Assembly: GCA_021234535.1 (NCBI GenBank)
Contig: CM037841.1
Coordinates: 15,830,825-15,894,824, forward strand
Source of the DNA: Stichopus chloronotus
Lineage: Eukaryota > Echinodermata > Holothuroidea > Aspidochirotida > Stichopodidae
Direction of reading: 5' to 3'
DNA length: 64,000 bases
In this document: positions 35,103-45,482 of the stretch, one piece after another
Layout: every line of letters starts with the position of its first letter
Numbering within the stretch: the stretch's first letter is position 1
Notes under the pieces: generated by a model
Databases searched by the model: none
Seen by the model: only the letters and a program-made list of their open reading frames with translations
Told to the model about the DNA's origin: nothing
Translations under genes and position numbers: made by a program

Positions 35103-35879
35103 ACCTGAATGCAGAAATGCATTGAGGTTTCGATGATCTGATTAAGAGAATTTTTTGGGCATTAGTATGTGTCACATTGAGCTACGTATGCTTCATATGA
35201 AATATGAGATCTGCACAAGCTTCCTTTCTTGAGATCATATCTACAAGTTCACAATTTGACCCTTGTTGACATGGAATGACCTTCTACCTCCATCATTAGA
35301 GACTTACATTCTTGTGCTAAATGAGATATACAACTACACATTGAATATGATATCTGTCCATTGCTTCCCTTCTTGAGATAATATGTTTACAAGAATTCCA
35401 CACTGTAACCCTGTTGACTATCTTATCTAGGATTATCTTTACACGTCACCATCATCAAATGGCAGGAAAATATCCGCTTTATCACTTTAACTCTGCAATC
35501 AATTAAGACCTGATACATTCTGTAACAACCGTGCAAAAGTATGCATTTGTTTTCTTTTTAACAAAATAGTGAGGAATCCAGATACACTGAGTGACAATAT
35601 GCAACCATTAACTTGAAGAAGTTAAGTGCCAAACACATTGAGGGGAGGGGGGTGGGTGAGGGATGAGGATGGAAGATATTAGTAAGTTTTAAGTAGAACA
35701 TTTAGAAGTGTCGGTAAATTCTTTCCCCATCCCCTGTGGCTATAAGCCAATATGATTGAGCTTGGTCTCAAATGCATTGAGTTGGAGTTATGAAGTTAAT
35801 TGTGTTGGTTTGTCGTAACACTGTTATGTATAGTGAACTTTTCTCCACTCTTTTTTAAGTTGAATGTGCAAAGTTAAAA

Positions 35880-36075
35880 GTGAAAGTGGGGGTGGGCGCT
35901 GGTTCACTATCTAACGCAACAGTACGACCAAGAAACTGGTGAGAAAACTTTAGGTTATGCCCTGAAGTATACATGTCTTATGCATGTTCTTGTTAGAAGC
36001 ATTTTCACCTTTTAGGTGAAGTAACCTTACTTTTGATGTAGTATAGCGACAAGAATGGTTCTTATGACCAAACTA
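35880..36075 (-). repeat. PLE terminal repeat, inverted copy
   Basis: Reverse complement of the 196-bp repeat at 38914-39109, nearly identical. Its inner end (complement TAGTTTGGTC) lies 14 bp before the ORF1 start codon, so it would form the 5' leader of any ORF1 transcript. Confidence 0.9.
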
Positions 36076-36089
36076 CAATCCATTCAGCA

Positions 36090-36677
36090 ATGGATTCTAG
36101 CCTGATACCAGCTATTCCTGCATCTCCAGTCAATAAAGACTCAGACTCTTCTTTCTCAGAAGTCGACATTCCATGCGGGCAAAAATCTCCACAGCCAAAA
36201 AAGGCGAACAGGGTACAGTTAGAACAGAGCACTTACAAGAAGGTGAAAAAACACGCAGACGCTCTCAAGGAAATCCAGGCCAAAGTCATCTCACTCACCA
36301 AAGAGCTCTCTCGTGTTGATAACGAGGTAATCGTTAGCAACAAACTCAAGGTCCACAGAGACCCACCCAGACTCCCGGGGCTACTGAACTACTCGGAGTT
36401 TACGAGTTCCTGGAACTCTACTCTCCAAAGAGCAAGCAGTAAACTCCGTAGAGCTTGGAGAGACGAGTTATCCCGCCAGGCAAAAAGGCAAAGAGAGAGG
36501 TTCCTTGAAAAGGAATCAAGAGCAACAAAGGACCTGGAGTCAACAACCGATGCCATAGAGGCCACCCGTTTGCTGACAATCCTGCTAACCACATCAGCCA
36601 AGAAAGAGGAATACCGGAGAAAACCTGTTTGCCATCAAAAGGCAAAAAACAGACAACAACCATATAAGAGGAAGTAG
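36090..36677 (+). CDS. PLE ORF1, 195-aa basic helical protein
   Basis: Starts at the first ATG after the inverted terminal repeat and reads 195 codons to TAG. The N-terminal 50 residues are Ser/Pro-rich; residues about 50-100 (YKKVKKHADALKEIQAKVIS) look coiled-coil; residues about 120-195 are rich in Arg, Lys and Glu and end in a basic tail (QQPYKRK). No known domain was recognised. It is in the same frame as ORF2, separated by two stop codons (TAG at 36675-36677 and TAA about 80 bp later), so it is a separate product unless stops are read through. A nucleic-acid-binding accessory role is an inference from charge. Confidence 0.7.
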   Translation: MDSSLIPAIPASPVNKDSDSSFSEVDIPCGQKSPQPKKANRVQLEQSTYKKVKKHADALKEIQAKVISLTKELSRVDNEVIVSNKLKVHRDPPRLPGLLNYSEFTSSWNSTLQRASSKLRRAWRDELSRQAKRQRERFLEKESRATKDLESTTDAIEATRLLTILLTTSAKKEEYRRKPVCHQKAKNRQQPYKRK

Positions 36678-36761
36678 ATCACCGAGACAGACTCGATTTC
36701 AACGGCTCTTTTTAGGGCCATCAACTCTTCTAGAAAGAGCAGGTCTACGCCTCTATAAAAC

Positions 36762-38780
36762 ATGCAAAGTTCTTTCTTCTCCCCTCTCTCTTCGATCACT
36801 AAGAATCGAAAGTTTGTCCGATCATGTAAAGCTAACAGAAGCAAACAAAAATATATTGATACACATAGGTTATATAAAACCAATTTTGGTCTTTCCAAAG
36901 CCCTGAGACTTCGTAAAGAAGCAGAAAACTTTAAAAACTTCGTAATTAATCTCTCAGACAGACAAATGTCAAACATAGAGATAATTGCATTGGGTAAAGG
37001 ATTAAAGTATATCCCTACACCTGCTAAGCCTAAACGAAGCGATCTCCTCAAGTCATTTAAAGACCTAAAGAGAAAAATGAGAATTCGCTTCCTTATGCAA
37101 AACAAAAAGCAAAAGGGCTGCAGCAAGTTCCATCTTCCGTCTAATTGGTCACCTAACATGACCTTTAGTAAAAACCTTGAGGACTACCTAGAGGCAACAC
37201 AAGCAGAAATAGCTAGTGTTCCAATTCAAAACGTAAAAGGCAACACTAACAAATCGGAGCTGTTCGCACTAAATGCCTTAAAGAACGACCGCTCGATTGT
37301 TATTAAACCCTTTGATAAAGGGAGAGGCATTGCCATCCTTGGTCATGATGACTACCAAGCCGAAATTGAAAGGCAACTCTCAAGTCATCACTATGAAAAG
37401 TTGGAAAATGACATTATGTTTGAAACCAAAGGTCTAGTCCAGGAACTACTATTAGACATGCTCTCTCAAAAAGAGATAGACTTGGCAACAATGGAGTACC
37501 TGTCACCATACAACCACAAGATCCGTACACCAGTTATATACGTTCTGCCAAAAATTCATAAGGCACCCCCAGCTAACTCAAAATTTGCTGGTCGACCTAT
37601 AATCAGTGGCAACGGATCTCCCACGGAGAAAATCTCTGAATTTGTGGATTATTTTTTGCTTCCCATTGTACTAAAACAAGATACTTATGTGAAAGATACC
37701 AATCACATTCTAAAAGTTCTGGAAGCAACCCCGTTACCAAAAACGATACTCCTAGCAACACTTGATGTTGTCGCCATGTATACCAACACTCCCCAAGAGG
37801 AGGCGCTAGAGTGCTGTCAAGAGGCCTTTGAAAAGGCGGACAAAGACATGTATGGAATAAACAAAATTTCTTCTCTGTCTCTGCGCAATTTGATTGAACT
37901 TATCCTTAAAAGGAATTGTTTTGAGTTCAATAAAAACTTTTATCTCCAAAAGATTGGTTGCGCTATGGGTAGCCAAGCCTCTCCGGAAATCTGTGACATT
38001 GTCATGCATAGACTTGAAAAGCAGATTATCCCGACTGATCCTAAAATCGTAAAATGGCTTCGCTACAGAGATGACATTCTTTTACTCTACGATGGAACAC
38101 CCACAGATCTTGAGAGACTGGTTGGTGAGATGAATAAAATTCATCCTTTCCTAAAATTCACCACAGAAGTTTCCAATACTGAAGTCACATACCTAGATCT
38201 CAGAATCTTTAAAGGTCCTAGATTCCACTCAGTCGGGATACTAGATACTAAAATCTATACCAAACCCACTGAAACCTTCCAGTATCTGGATAGGAATTCC
38301 GCACACCCGCTTGCCACCTTTAAAGGCTTTATCAAAGGCGAGGTATTGCGTTTTTCCCGTCTCTGCAATAATGAGACCGACTTCATCGAAAAAAGAGAAA
38401 ATTTCAAAGAGAAACTTCTTCTAAGAAATTACAAGGAAGAGGAATTTGCCACAGCCACAATAGGCATCAATTTTAATAACCGTGTGCAATACCTCACCCC
38501 CAAACCAAAACAAAAGGTTCCACCACTGGTCTTCAAAGTGATCTACACACCCCATATCAAAACCCAGCACCTGAAAAAGGCTCTCTTGAAACACTGGCAC
38601 TTAATTTCGGGTCATCCCGAATTATCCAAGTTGTTTCTAAACGAACCGATTCTTGCTTTTAAAAGAGCACAAAATCTGAAAGATCTCCTTGTTAAATCAA
38701 GGTTCCATAGTAATGATGAATCGTTCGATAGCCAAGGTTCTCACGAAGATCTCTTGAAAGCATTGATAGCTGCATTATGA
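36762..38780 (+). CDS. Penelope-like reverse transcriptase (no GIY-YIG domain)
   Basis: An intact 672-aa ORF. The N-terminal region has the PLE-typical NLSDRQMSNIEIIALGKGL block (about residues 64-82). RT motifs follow: KPFDKGRGIAILGHDDY, PKIHK...GRPIISG, motif A LDVVAMYTNT (Asp 335), motif B GCAMGSQASP (from residue 399), motif C YRDD (residues 435-438), then YLDLRIF and YTKPTETFQYL, all usual in PLE RTs, which are related to telomerase RT. Canonical Penelope proteins continue into a GIY-YIG nuclease after the ...NLKDLLVKSR region; here the frame ends about 20 residues later. The first ATG of the frame was used; an internal start is possible. Confidence 0.88.
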   Translation: MQSSFFSPLSSITKNRKFVRSCKANRSKQKYIDTHRLYKTNFGLSKALRLRKEAENFKNFVINLSDRQMSNIEIIALGKGLKYIPTPAKPKRSDLLKSFKDLKRKMRIRFLMQNKKQKGCSKFHLPSNWSPNMTFSKNLEDYLEATQAEIASVPIQNVKGNTNKSELFALNALKNDRSIVIKPFDKGRGIAILGHDDYQAEIERQLSSHHYEKLENDIMFETKGLVQELLLDMLSQKEIDLATMEYLSPYNHKIRTPVIYVLPKIHKAPPANSKFAGRPIISGNGSPTEKISEFVDYFLLPIVLKQDTYVKDTNHILKVLEATPLPKTILLATLDVVAMYTNTPQEEALECCQEAFEKADKDMYGINKISSLSLRNLIELILKRNCFEFNKNFYLQKIGCAMGSQASPEICDIVMHRLEKQIIPTDPKIVKWLRYRDDILLLYDGTPTDLERLVGEMNKIHPFLKFTTEVSNTEVTYLDLRIFKGPRFHSVGILDTKIYTKPTETFQYLDRNSAHPLATFKGFIKGEVLRFSRLCNNETDFIEKRENFKEKLLLRNYKEEEFATATIGINFNNRVQYLTPKPKQKVPPLVFKVIYTPHIKTQHLKKALLKHWHLISGHPELSKLFLNEPILAFKRAQNLKDLLVKSRFHSNDESFDSQGSHEDLLKALIAAL

Positions 38781-38861
38781 GCATAAACTCTTTCTAATGC
38801 ACTATATACATGCAATAAGAGAACTAAGACACCCCAGCCACAAATGTAAAATATTTGGAAA

Positions 38862-38932
38862 GGCTTACTACTGATGACGCTCCTAATCTATAATTTGAGA
38901 GCAGAAACCGGTCTAGTTTGGTCATAAGAACC
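38862..38932 (+). ncRNA. Candidate type-I hammerhead ribozyme
   Basis: Core CTGATGA (38871-38877) and GAAA (38904-38907) are present. Stem II: GCTC (38879-38882) with GAGC (38899-38902), with one C-A mismatch at its base. Stem III: palindrome ACCGGT (38907-38912), too short for an internal loop and typical of hammerheads that work as dimers. Cleavage would follow C38913. Stem I: ACTA (38867-38870) with TAGT (38914-38917), then CTT (38864-38866) with AAG (38926-38928) after a bulge. The predicted cut is exactly at the first base of the direct terminal repeat. Hammerheads are established in Penelope-like elements. Confidence 0.65.
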
Positions 38933-39307
38933 ATTTTTGTCGCTATACTACATCAAAAGTAAGGTTACTTCACCTAAAAGGTGAAAATGCTTCTAACAAG
39001 AACATGCATAAGACATGTATACTTCAGGGCATAACCTAAAGTTTTCTCACCAGTTTCTTGGTCGTACTGTTGCGTTAGATAGTGAACCAGCGCCCACCCC
39101 CACTTTCACTTTAGTTTGGTCATAAGAACCATTCTTGTCGCTATACTACATCAAAAGTAAGGTTACTTCACCTAAAAGGTGAAAATGCTTCTAACAAGAA
39201 CATGCATAAGACATGTATACTTCAGGGCATAACCTAAAGTTTTCTCACCAGTTTCTTGGTCGTACTGTTGCGTTAGATAGTGAACCAGCGCCCACCCCCA
39301 CTTTCAC
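38914..39307 (+). repeat. PLE direct terminal repeats, two tandem 196-bp copies
   Basis: Copies at 38914-39109 and 39112-39307 start TAGTTTGGTC and end CCCACTTTCAC, separated by TT. They differ at very few positions. Only the first is preceded by the ribozyme core. Confidence 0.9.
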
Positions 39308-39885
39308 AGGTGTAAAATATGCCATCCTATTCCTGATGACCCAATATAAGCTTAGCACTATATCAGGCAAGATAAAGCACATTTTCAAACAGTTTGGGTC
39401 AAAATTTACTTGAAAACCTTAGTCTTATCTGTTTCTGTACAGTAAGTGTAGGGCACCAGTAATAGATGTGGTGGCTAGGCTCTATCTCAGTATTACATAT
39501 ATATGTTAGGCTACAGCAAATGTTCAAGTCACTCTGAACGAAAATATCTCGTAGAAAGAAACCTTTGGATTTAAGTTTGCGAAAATGATGCAGATTGCTA
39601 GTTTGGGGTCTTTTGCACATGCCATGCAAATGGTTTTAGCAGTTTTGACCTATTGAGATATTTTTTTTATACAGTTTCGAAATTCGATCTTGTTATCCTG
39701 AACATATGAGAGTAACTACAGTACCAAGTGTACACAGACAGCAAAACAGCGTGTGAGATCCAACATGGTTTTTGTGAGTGAAAACTCTTACTTTAGGGAG
39801 TCTAAAGCCTTACCAACACTCGCAGTTTTCATCAACAGAAAGTTGTCTTTGAAATAAATGTTGGGTATAGGCATTCGTTCCAACC

Positions 39886-39917
39886 AGGGAGTTGCTATTT
39901 GACAATAGCAACTCCCT
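39886..39917. other. Perfect 14-bp stem hairpin in C2
   Basis: Identical to 18837-18868: AGGGAGTTGCTATT, TGAC loop, and complement. Confidence 0.8.
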
Positions 39918-39994
39918 GTTCGGGCCACACTATACTGCTTTGCATACAGGATTTACTGTGACGCTGTGTCGCAGCTAGCTAGCTACAAGGGCAG

Positions 39995-40433
39995 CGAAGA
40001 CTGTATAGCGCTGTAAGGCGCAAGACCGGTTACTCACACGAAATCGTACACAACTGCGCGTAGTATGCAATTGGAGCAGAGCATCCGCCATTTTAGTAAG
40101 GAACTTTGAGGTATTGTATGGTATGGTGTGGCTTACAAAGCATCTTCATACCTCTCCTTGTTATTGGGAAATCTGAAAAATGATAAGTTAGGTCTTTTAC
40201 TTTGGTGAATTCATCAATTTATTGAAGAACAGTGAGCTAAACTCTTCTTCCCCAACGCCATAATGTGGAAATCGATAACAACCCGATCTTGTACGTACAC
40301 ACAGTTCATCGTATCCCATCAGCACCGATGTTTAGTTTGCTTACTAAAATGGCGGGTGCTTCGCCCCACGGACGTACTACCACTTTATAAGTAGAGTAAC
40401 CGGTCTTGCGCCTTACAGCCTTACGTCTTTGAT
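39995..40433. mobile_element. MITE (439 bp) with perfect 26-bp inner TIRs
   Basis: GCTGTAAGGCGCAAGACCGG (start of a 26-bp arm, 40010-40035) is perfectly complementary to 40394-40419, and complementarity continues imperfectly outward and inward (CCGCCATTTTAGTAAG at about 40085 versus about 40338). The element is flanked by GGGCAG at 39989-39994 and 40434-40439. C1 has a single GGGCAG at the matching place (about 18934), so this is a target-site duplication with a visible empty site. No ORF. Confidence 0.75.
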
Positions 40434-41927
40434 GGGCAGTATGTACTTGAGACGAATCGATCATTCTCTGCAACGTTAACAAACAGACTAGATATAGATA
40501 GTTGTACAACTGTGCAGACGGATGATAGGGAGATGGTATAGCGAGATGGGCTCAAAACTGTGGGTGAAAACCTTATTTAGCTATTTTTTTCCCCGCTTAC
40601 ACCAATGAGGTTTCTTTTTGGCCGAAATTACGAGGAAAATGTTACTCCATGTTCTATCAACACGCATGTTTTCCAATTTGCAGTAACAAAATCGAAACAT
40701 GCATGCAATTCACTCCTCTTTTTGTTATTCTCAGGTATCTAATATGGTGGCATAGTACAGCCATATCAGCCTTTCAACTGTTTTTCTAGGTAGGTGTACG
40801 GTATTTCGGGATACTCCTTGGTCTCGCACTTCGCTTTTGTTTTTATGTCTTACAAACATTGTTACTTATTTTGATGTTTCATTGTCACCAATTTTTTTTT
40901 TCTTTTAACTATAATGCTAATTTGTGTTTGATGTGCCCTGCAAGGTGCACAGCTTTTGCGTACACAACTTGAAGAATGTGCCTTAGAATTTTCCATACCC
41001 CCAATCTTGGACTATTCCAATTATGTACAGTTCAGTTACGTGCTCTCTGATCGACTAACTTGAGAAGCAAGGGGGTATTAATTGGTTTCTTGACACGGCT
41101 TTACTTTTTACGACGTATTATCCATTTTTCTGGGTACACCTAGTATGTTTGGTATACTTGTAAGCTGTTAATTTTGACACTGTAGGAGTAGGTGTCAATG
41201 CCATGCCCACGTACACCAGGTAAATCCAAACAGTTTATTTACAAGGTTTTCACACTTTGACCCTTGTTGACCTCAAGTGACCGTTAACCGCCATTAAAAG
41301 AAAGATCGTTCTGGCACTCTATAAGATACACCTACATTCTTCATATGACATCTGTCCAAGCTTCCCTTCTTGAGATATTGTGTTTACAAAGTTTTCACAA
41401 CTTGACCCCTGTTGACCTCAAATGACCTTTGACCTCCACCAGAATCAATAAGGATGTTGTTCTCAATGTGGTACACCGACGCACTAAATATGACAGTTGT
41501 CCAAGCTTCCCCTCTTGAAATATTGCGTTTACAATTTTTTTCACAATTTGACCCCTGTTGACCCCAAATGACCTTTGACCTTCACCAAAAACAATAGGGC
41601 TTTTTCACTCAATGTGGTACACCTACATACTTAATATGAGATATGTCCAAGCTTCCCTTCTTGAGATATCGTGTTTACAAGGTTTCCACAATTTGACGCC
41701 TGTTGACCCCAAATGACCTTTGACCTCCACCAAAAACAATAGGGTTCTTCTACTTAATGTAGTACACCAACACACCAAATATGGGATCTGTCCAAGCTTC
41801 CCTTCTTCAGATATCGTGTTTACAAGATAGTGCATCATGGACATACATACACACATACCCCCACGCACACACGCATACATACACACACACATACGCATGA
41901 TTACAAAGGTTACGATTACGAAATGGC

Positions 41928-43368
41928 AGACATCATCTACTTGTTAAGAGTTACCTAGCTATGTAAAGTGTTTGAAGCTCCAACAACATTCAGTTGTTGA
42001 GATGCCCTTCACAGATTTTTAGACATTTACCTTTGGTGGCCTCAGTGAACTTTGACCTCCACAAAAGCAACATGGGTCATACAATCATAATGGACTACCT
42101 ACCCACTGTTTGAAGTTTCTGCAACATTCAGTTGTTGAAATATCTTACTCAGTAAATTTTTAGACTTTAACCTCTGGTGGCAGGTCAAAAACAGGTCACA
42201 ACTTTATTATAAGACAGTGCATACCCTCCACATTTGAAGTACATGCAACATGTGGTTCATGAGAAAGTCAACATGATTTGTTTATAGTCTGCTTGCAGGT
42301 GATCTCAGATGACATTTCACCCCTACCAAACACAACAGCTGGGATCTTTACATGTCCTGATCAAACACCAACATGTTACCTTCAAAAGCAACAGCATTCA
42401 CTAGCGTTCACAAGATTTTCACAATATGACCTCTGATGATCCCATGTGTCCTTTCACCTACACAAAACCCTCAATGTCATTTACTTACTCAGGACATACT
42501 TTCCAAGTTGATGCAACATGTTATTACTGCAGTACTGTAAATATAGTTCGTCTATATTCTGCCTGCTGGTGACCTCAAATGACCTTTGACATCTTTATAT
42601 CATCTTCTACCTACACACCAACTTTAGTTGTTGGTTGGAAATTGTCTGGGGGAGTTGTGTGTGAACCCCAAACACACTTACCAAATCACCACCGCAAAGA
42701 ATCATTGACTGGCTTTTGGCAGGGAATCAAAACTAATTTCACAGTACCTTTACTGCTTCTTTCCCAACTCATAACCCTTCTTCACCTTGCAGCTATCAAG
42801 TTCAGTGATTTTCAATGGATTGTTTCCATCAAAGAGTACCACTTAAGATGTGGCTTTCAACTTACTCAGGAGAACTTGGGGGATTTATATCTTCTGGTGT
42901 GGGAGAAAAAAAGTGTATGACATCCTCCGAGTTTGATACTTTTCCTGGCATTTTCACCAGCACCTTCAAGACAACAAAACAAAAAAGATGGAAACTGAAA
43001 TTCTCTTCATCACATGAACTTTCTAACATATAATGTTTAAGAGATTATGCCATTTCCCTTGTCCTACAGTTTCCCTGTGCTATACTGATTTCTTGTTTAC
43101 AAGTGGTTAAGTAATTTTAACTTATAGTTGTACTTTTTTACAGACTAAGCTATGCAGTTGTCCCTAGTTTGACTGCACAGTATAATATAGTATGGCTTTT
43201 TCTTGACAACCAAAAGTTGGGCTTGCAGCATTAAGAATCAACCTGTGGTGAATATGAATTATGACTACACACTTCTTTAGCCACATATGCAACAAGAGTC
43301 ATATTATGTTATATCATATCTAAAAGTTTAGCTGCTATGGGATTGAATCCAAAACACAATATAAAGTA
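41928..43368. repeat. Decayed monomer DNA and unassigned intron
   Basis: Scattered degraded monomer pieces (for example GACCTCAAATGACCTTTGAC at about 42570) occur to about 42590. The rest, including a 113-codon plus-strand frame at 42579-42920, shows no known motif. Confidence 0.4.
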
Positions 43369-44044
43369 ACCAGAAAGCCAAAGGCTTTGTGATTCCTTGC
43401 AACATGGTTATAATATAACAAACATGAATTATCCACATGACAAGTATGAGATCAACTACAGTTATTGTTCTTAAAACACCACTTTAATAAGCCTTTCACC
43501 CAAATGACCTTTTTCTTGGTGACCTCAAATGACATTTGACTTCCACTAAAAGCAATAGGAATCACCTACAATCCACATATCAAGTATTACATCAGTCAAC
43601 ATCACCCTTCTGCAGATAATGTGTTTGCAATGTTTTCAAAGTTTGACCTCAAGTGACCTTTGACCTCCACCAAAAACAAAAGGAGTCTTTTACTCAGTAA
43701 ATACAATCCACACATTAAGTATGACGTCAGCCAAGGTTAGATTCCTCGGGATATTGTGTTGACACATTTTTACAGCTTGACCTCTGACGTCAAATGACCT
43801 TTAACCTCCACTAAAAACAATGGGGATCTTCTGCTCATTATTAACAACCAACATACCAAGTATTACATCAGTCATGGGTATCCTTTGGAGAAATTGTGTT
43901 TACAAGGTTTTTACAATTTGAAGTCAAGTGACCTCAAATGACCTTTGACCTTGACCAAAAACAATAGGGATCATTTAATCAATATGACCAACCCACACAC
44001 CAAGTATGACATCACCCCTGGTGACCTCAAATGACCTCGACCAA
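43369..44044 (+). mobile_element. A-family element, right end missing
   Basis: Left palindrome (GCCAAAGGC, one base short) and subterminal GATTCCTTGC, then about four monomers. It is cut at about 44044, where a second A left end begins at once. Confidence 0.6.
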
Positions 44045-44045
44045 G

Positions 44046-45055
44046 AACCAGAAAGCCAAAAGGCTTTGTAATTCCTTGCCACATGGTTATATTATAACAA
44101 ACAATGAATTATCCACATAACAAGTATAAGATCAACTGCAGGTATTTTTCTTGATACACCACAAGCCTTTAACCCAAAATGACCTTTATTTTGGTGACCT
44201 GAAATGGCCGTGACATTTGACGTCCACCAAAAGCAAAAGTTTACACATTTTTACAGTTTGACCTCTGGTGACCTCAAATGACCCTTGACCTCAATCAAAA
44301 CAATAGAGATCTTCTGCTCATTATTACCAACCCACACACCCAAGTATTACATCAGTCATGGTTACTCTTCTGGAGATACTGTGCTTTCATGTTTTTACAG
44401 TTTGACCTCTGGTGACCTCAAATGACCTTTGCCCCTCACCAAAGATGACAGGGATCATCTAATTAGTATGACCAAGCAACACACTAAGTATGACATCAGT
44501 CACAGTTACCCTCTTGGAGATAATGTGTTTACAAGGTTTTCACAGTTTGACCTTTGGTGACCTCACATGACCTTTGACTTCCACCAAAATCAAAAGGAGT
44601 ATTCTACTGATTATATACAATCCACACGCTAAGTATGACATCAGTCACAGTTACCCTTCTGGAGATACTGTGTTTAAAAGGTTTTCACAATTTGACCTCT
44701 GATGACTTCAAATGACCGTTGAACTAGACCAAAAACAAAAGGAATCATCTACGTGATATGAACAACCCACACACTAAGTATGACATAAGTCACAGTTACT
44801 CTTCTGGAGATATTGTGTTTACAAGGTTTTTACAGTTTGACCTCTGGTGACCTTTGATCTCCACAAAAAACAATATGGATCATCTGGTCAATATGACCAA
44901 CCCACACACCAAGTATGACATCAGTTTAAAGTTACTGTTCTGGAGATATTGTGTTTAAAAGGTTTTTACTGTTTGACCTATGGTAACCTCAAATGACATT
45001 TGACCTCCACCAAAGCAATAGGTATCATCTGTTTAATATGAACAACCCCCTGAGT
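44046..45055 (+). mobile_element. A-family element, right end missing
   Basis: Left end CCAGAAAGCCAAAAGGCTTT, then about six monomers with variable half-site retention (for example 44400-44430). It ends abruptly near 45055 without (CA)n tract or hairpin. It lies head-to-tail behind the previous truncated A copy. Confidence 0.6.
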
Positions 45056-45482
45056 GAGTTCAAAGAGAGTTCAAATCAGTGGGTACAGAATTTGTTCAAG
45101 GTAGAAAAGATCTGATCCAATTTACCAAAAAAAAAACAGAACAGGGCAGAGAGAGAGTTTCAACTGCATTACAAAGAGGAAGAAATACAACCAGTAGCTG
45201 AGAGTACATTTAGTACTTTTGTAAAACACAAAAGACTCAATGAGAGGTACGTTTTCATGGGTAATACCAGATCTCCAGAATGAATCATTTCAAAACTTTC
45301 AATTTCAATAATATCAATTGACAATAGTCAGAAGAGCTGAGACAGAGCTGAGAAGAGTACCTTGAAGGTGAAGCTGTTGTAACAAGGTTTTCTTCTGCAT
45401 ACCTGTGGGAGAAATACATGTTTACAGCTGAGTCTTATGATCATGATGGTGGGGAGGGGATATTATTGCTCTTGTTACTCAC
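45056..45482. other. Intron sequence near PX exon
   Basis: No repeat family was recognised. A splice-like 42-nt segment (45361-45402) was considered and not accepted. Confidence 0.4.

Larger units (their letters stand above)
35880..39307 (+). mobile_element. Penelope-like element with inverted and tandem terminal repeats
   Basis: Layout: inverted 196-bp terminal repeat (35880-36075), ORF1 (36090-36677), ORF2/RT (36762-38780), short 3' UTR with candidate hammerhead ribozyme (38862-38932), then two direct copies of the 196-bp repeat in tandem (38914-39109 and 39112-39307). Penelope-like elements are known for terminal repeats in direct or inverted orientation and for hammerhead motifs. Host DNA on both sides matches C1 near 18300-18310, which therefore shows the empty site. 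ORF2 is intact, so the insertion is recent. No GIY-YIG endonuclease domain was found. Confidence 0.85.
35103..41927 (+). mobile_element. C-family element C2, interrupted by two insertions
   Basis: The left end (palindrome AATGCAGAAATGCATT, then GGTTTCGATGAT) begins directly after the A2 right end. The right end is near 41905-41927 (GGTTACGATTACGAAA, degraded). It aligns with C1 along its length once the Penelope-like element (35880-39307) and the 439-bp MITE (39995-40433) are removed. The monomer block lies at 41240-41830 and the (CA)n tract at about 41845-41895. Confidence 0.75.

Noticed and set aside
36762..38780. Classification of the 672-aa RT as a DIRS or group II intron RT
   Set aside because: Motifs (KPFDKGRG, GRPIISG, YTNT, YRDD, YTKPT) and the combined inverted and direct terminal repeats fit Penelope-like elements; no recombinase or maturase domain is present.
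42579..42920. 113-codon plus-strand frame
   Set aside because: It begins inside a degraded repeat monomer and contains no recognisable domain.
45361..45402. 42-nt minus-strand segment with AG/GT borders right after the PX exon
   Set aside because: The phase would allow it, but the translation does not resemble the end of a PX domain and the acceptor is weak.
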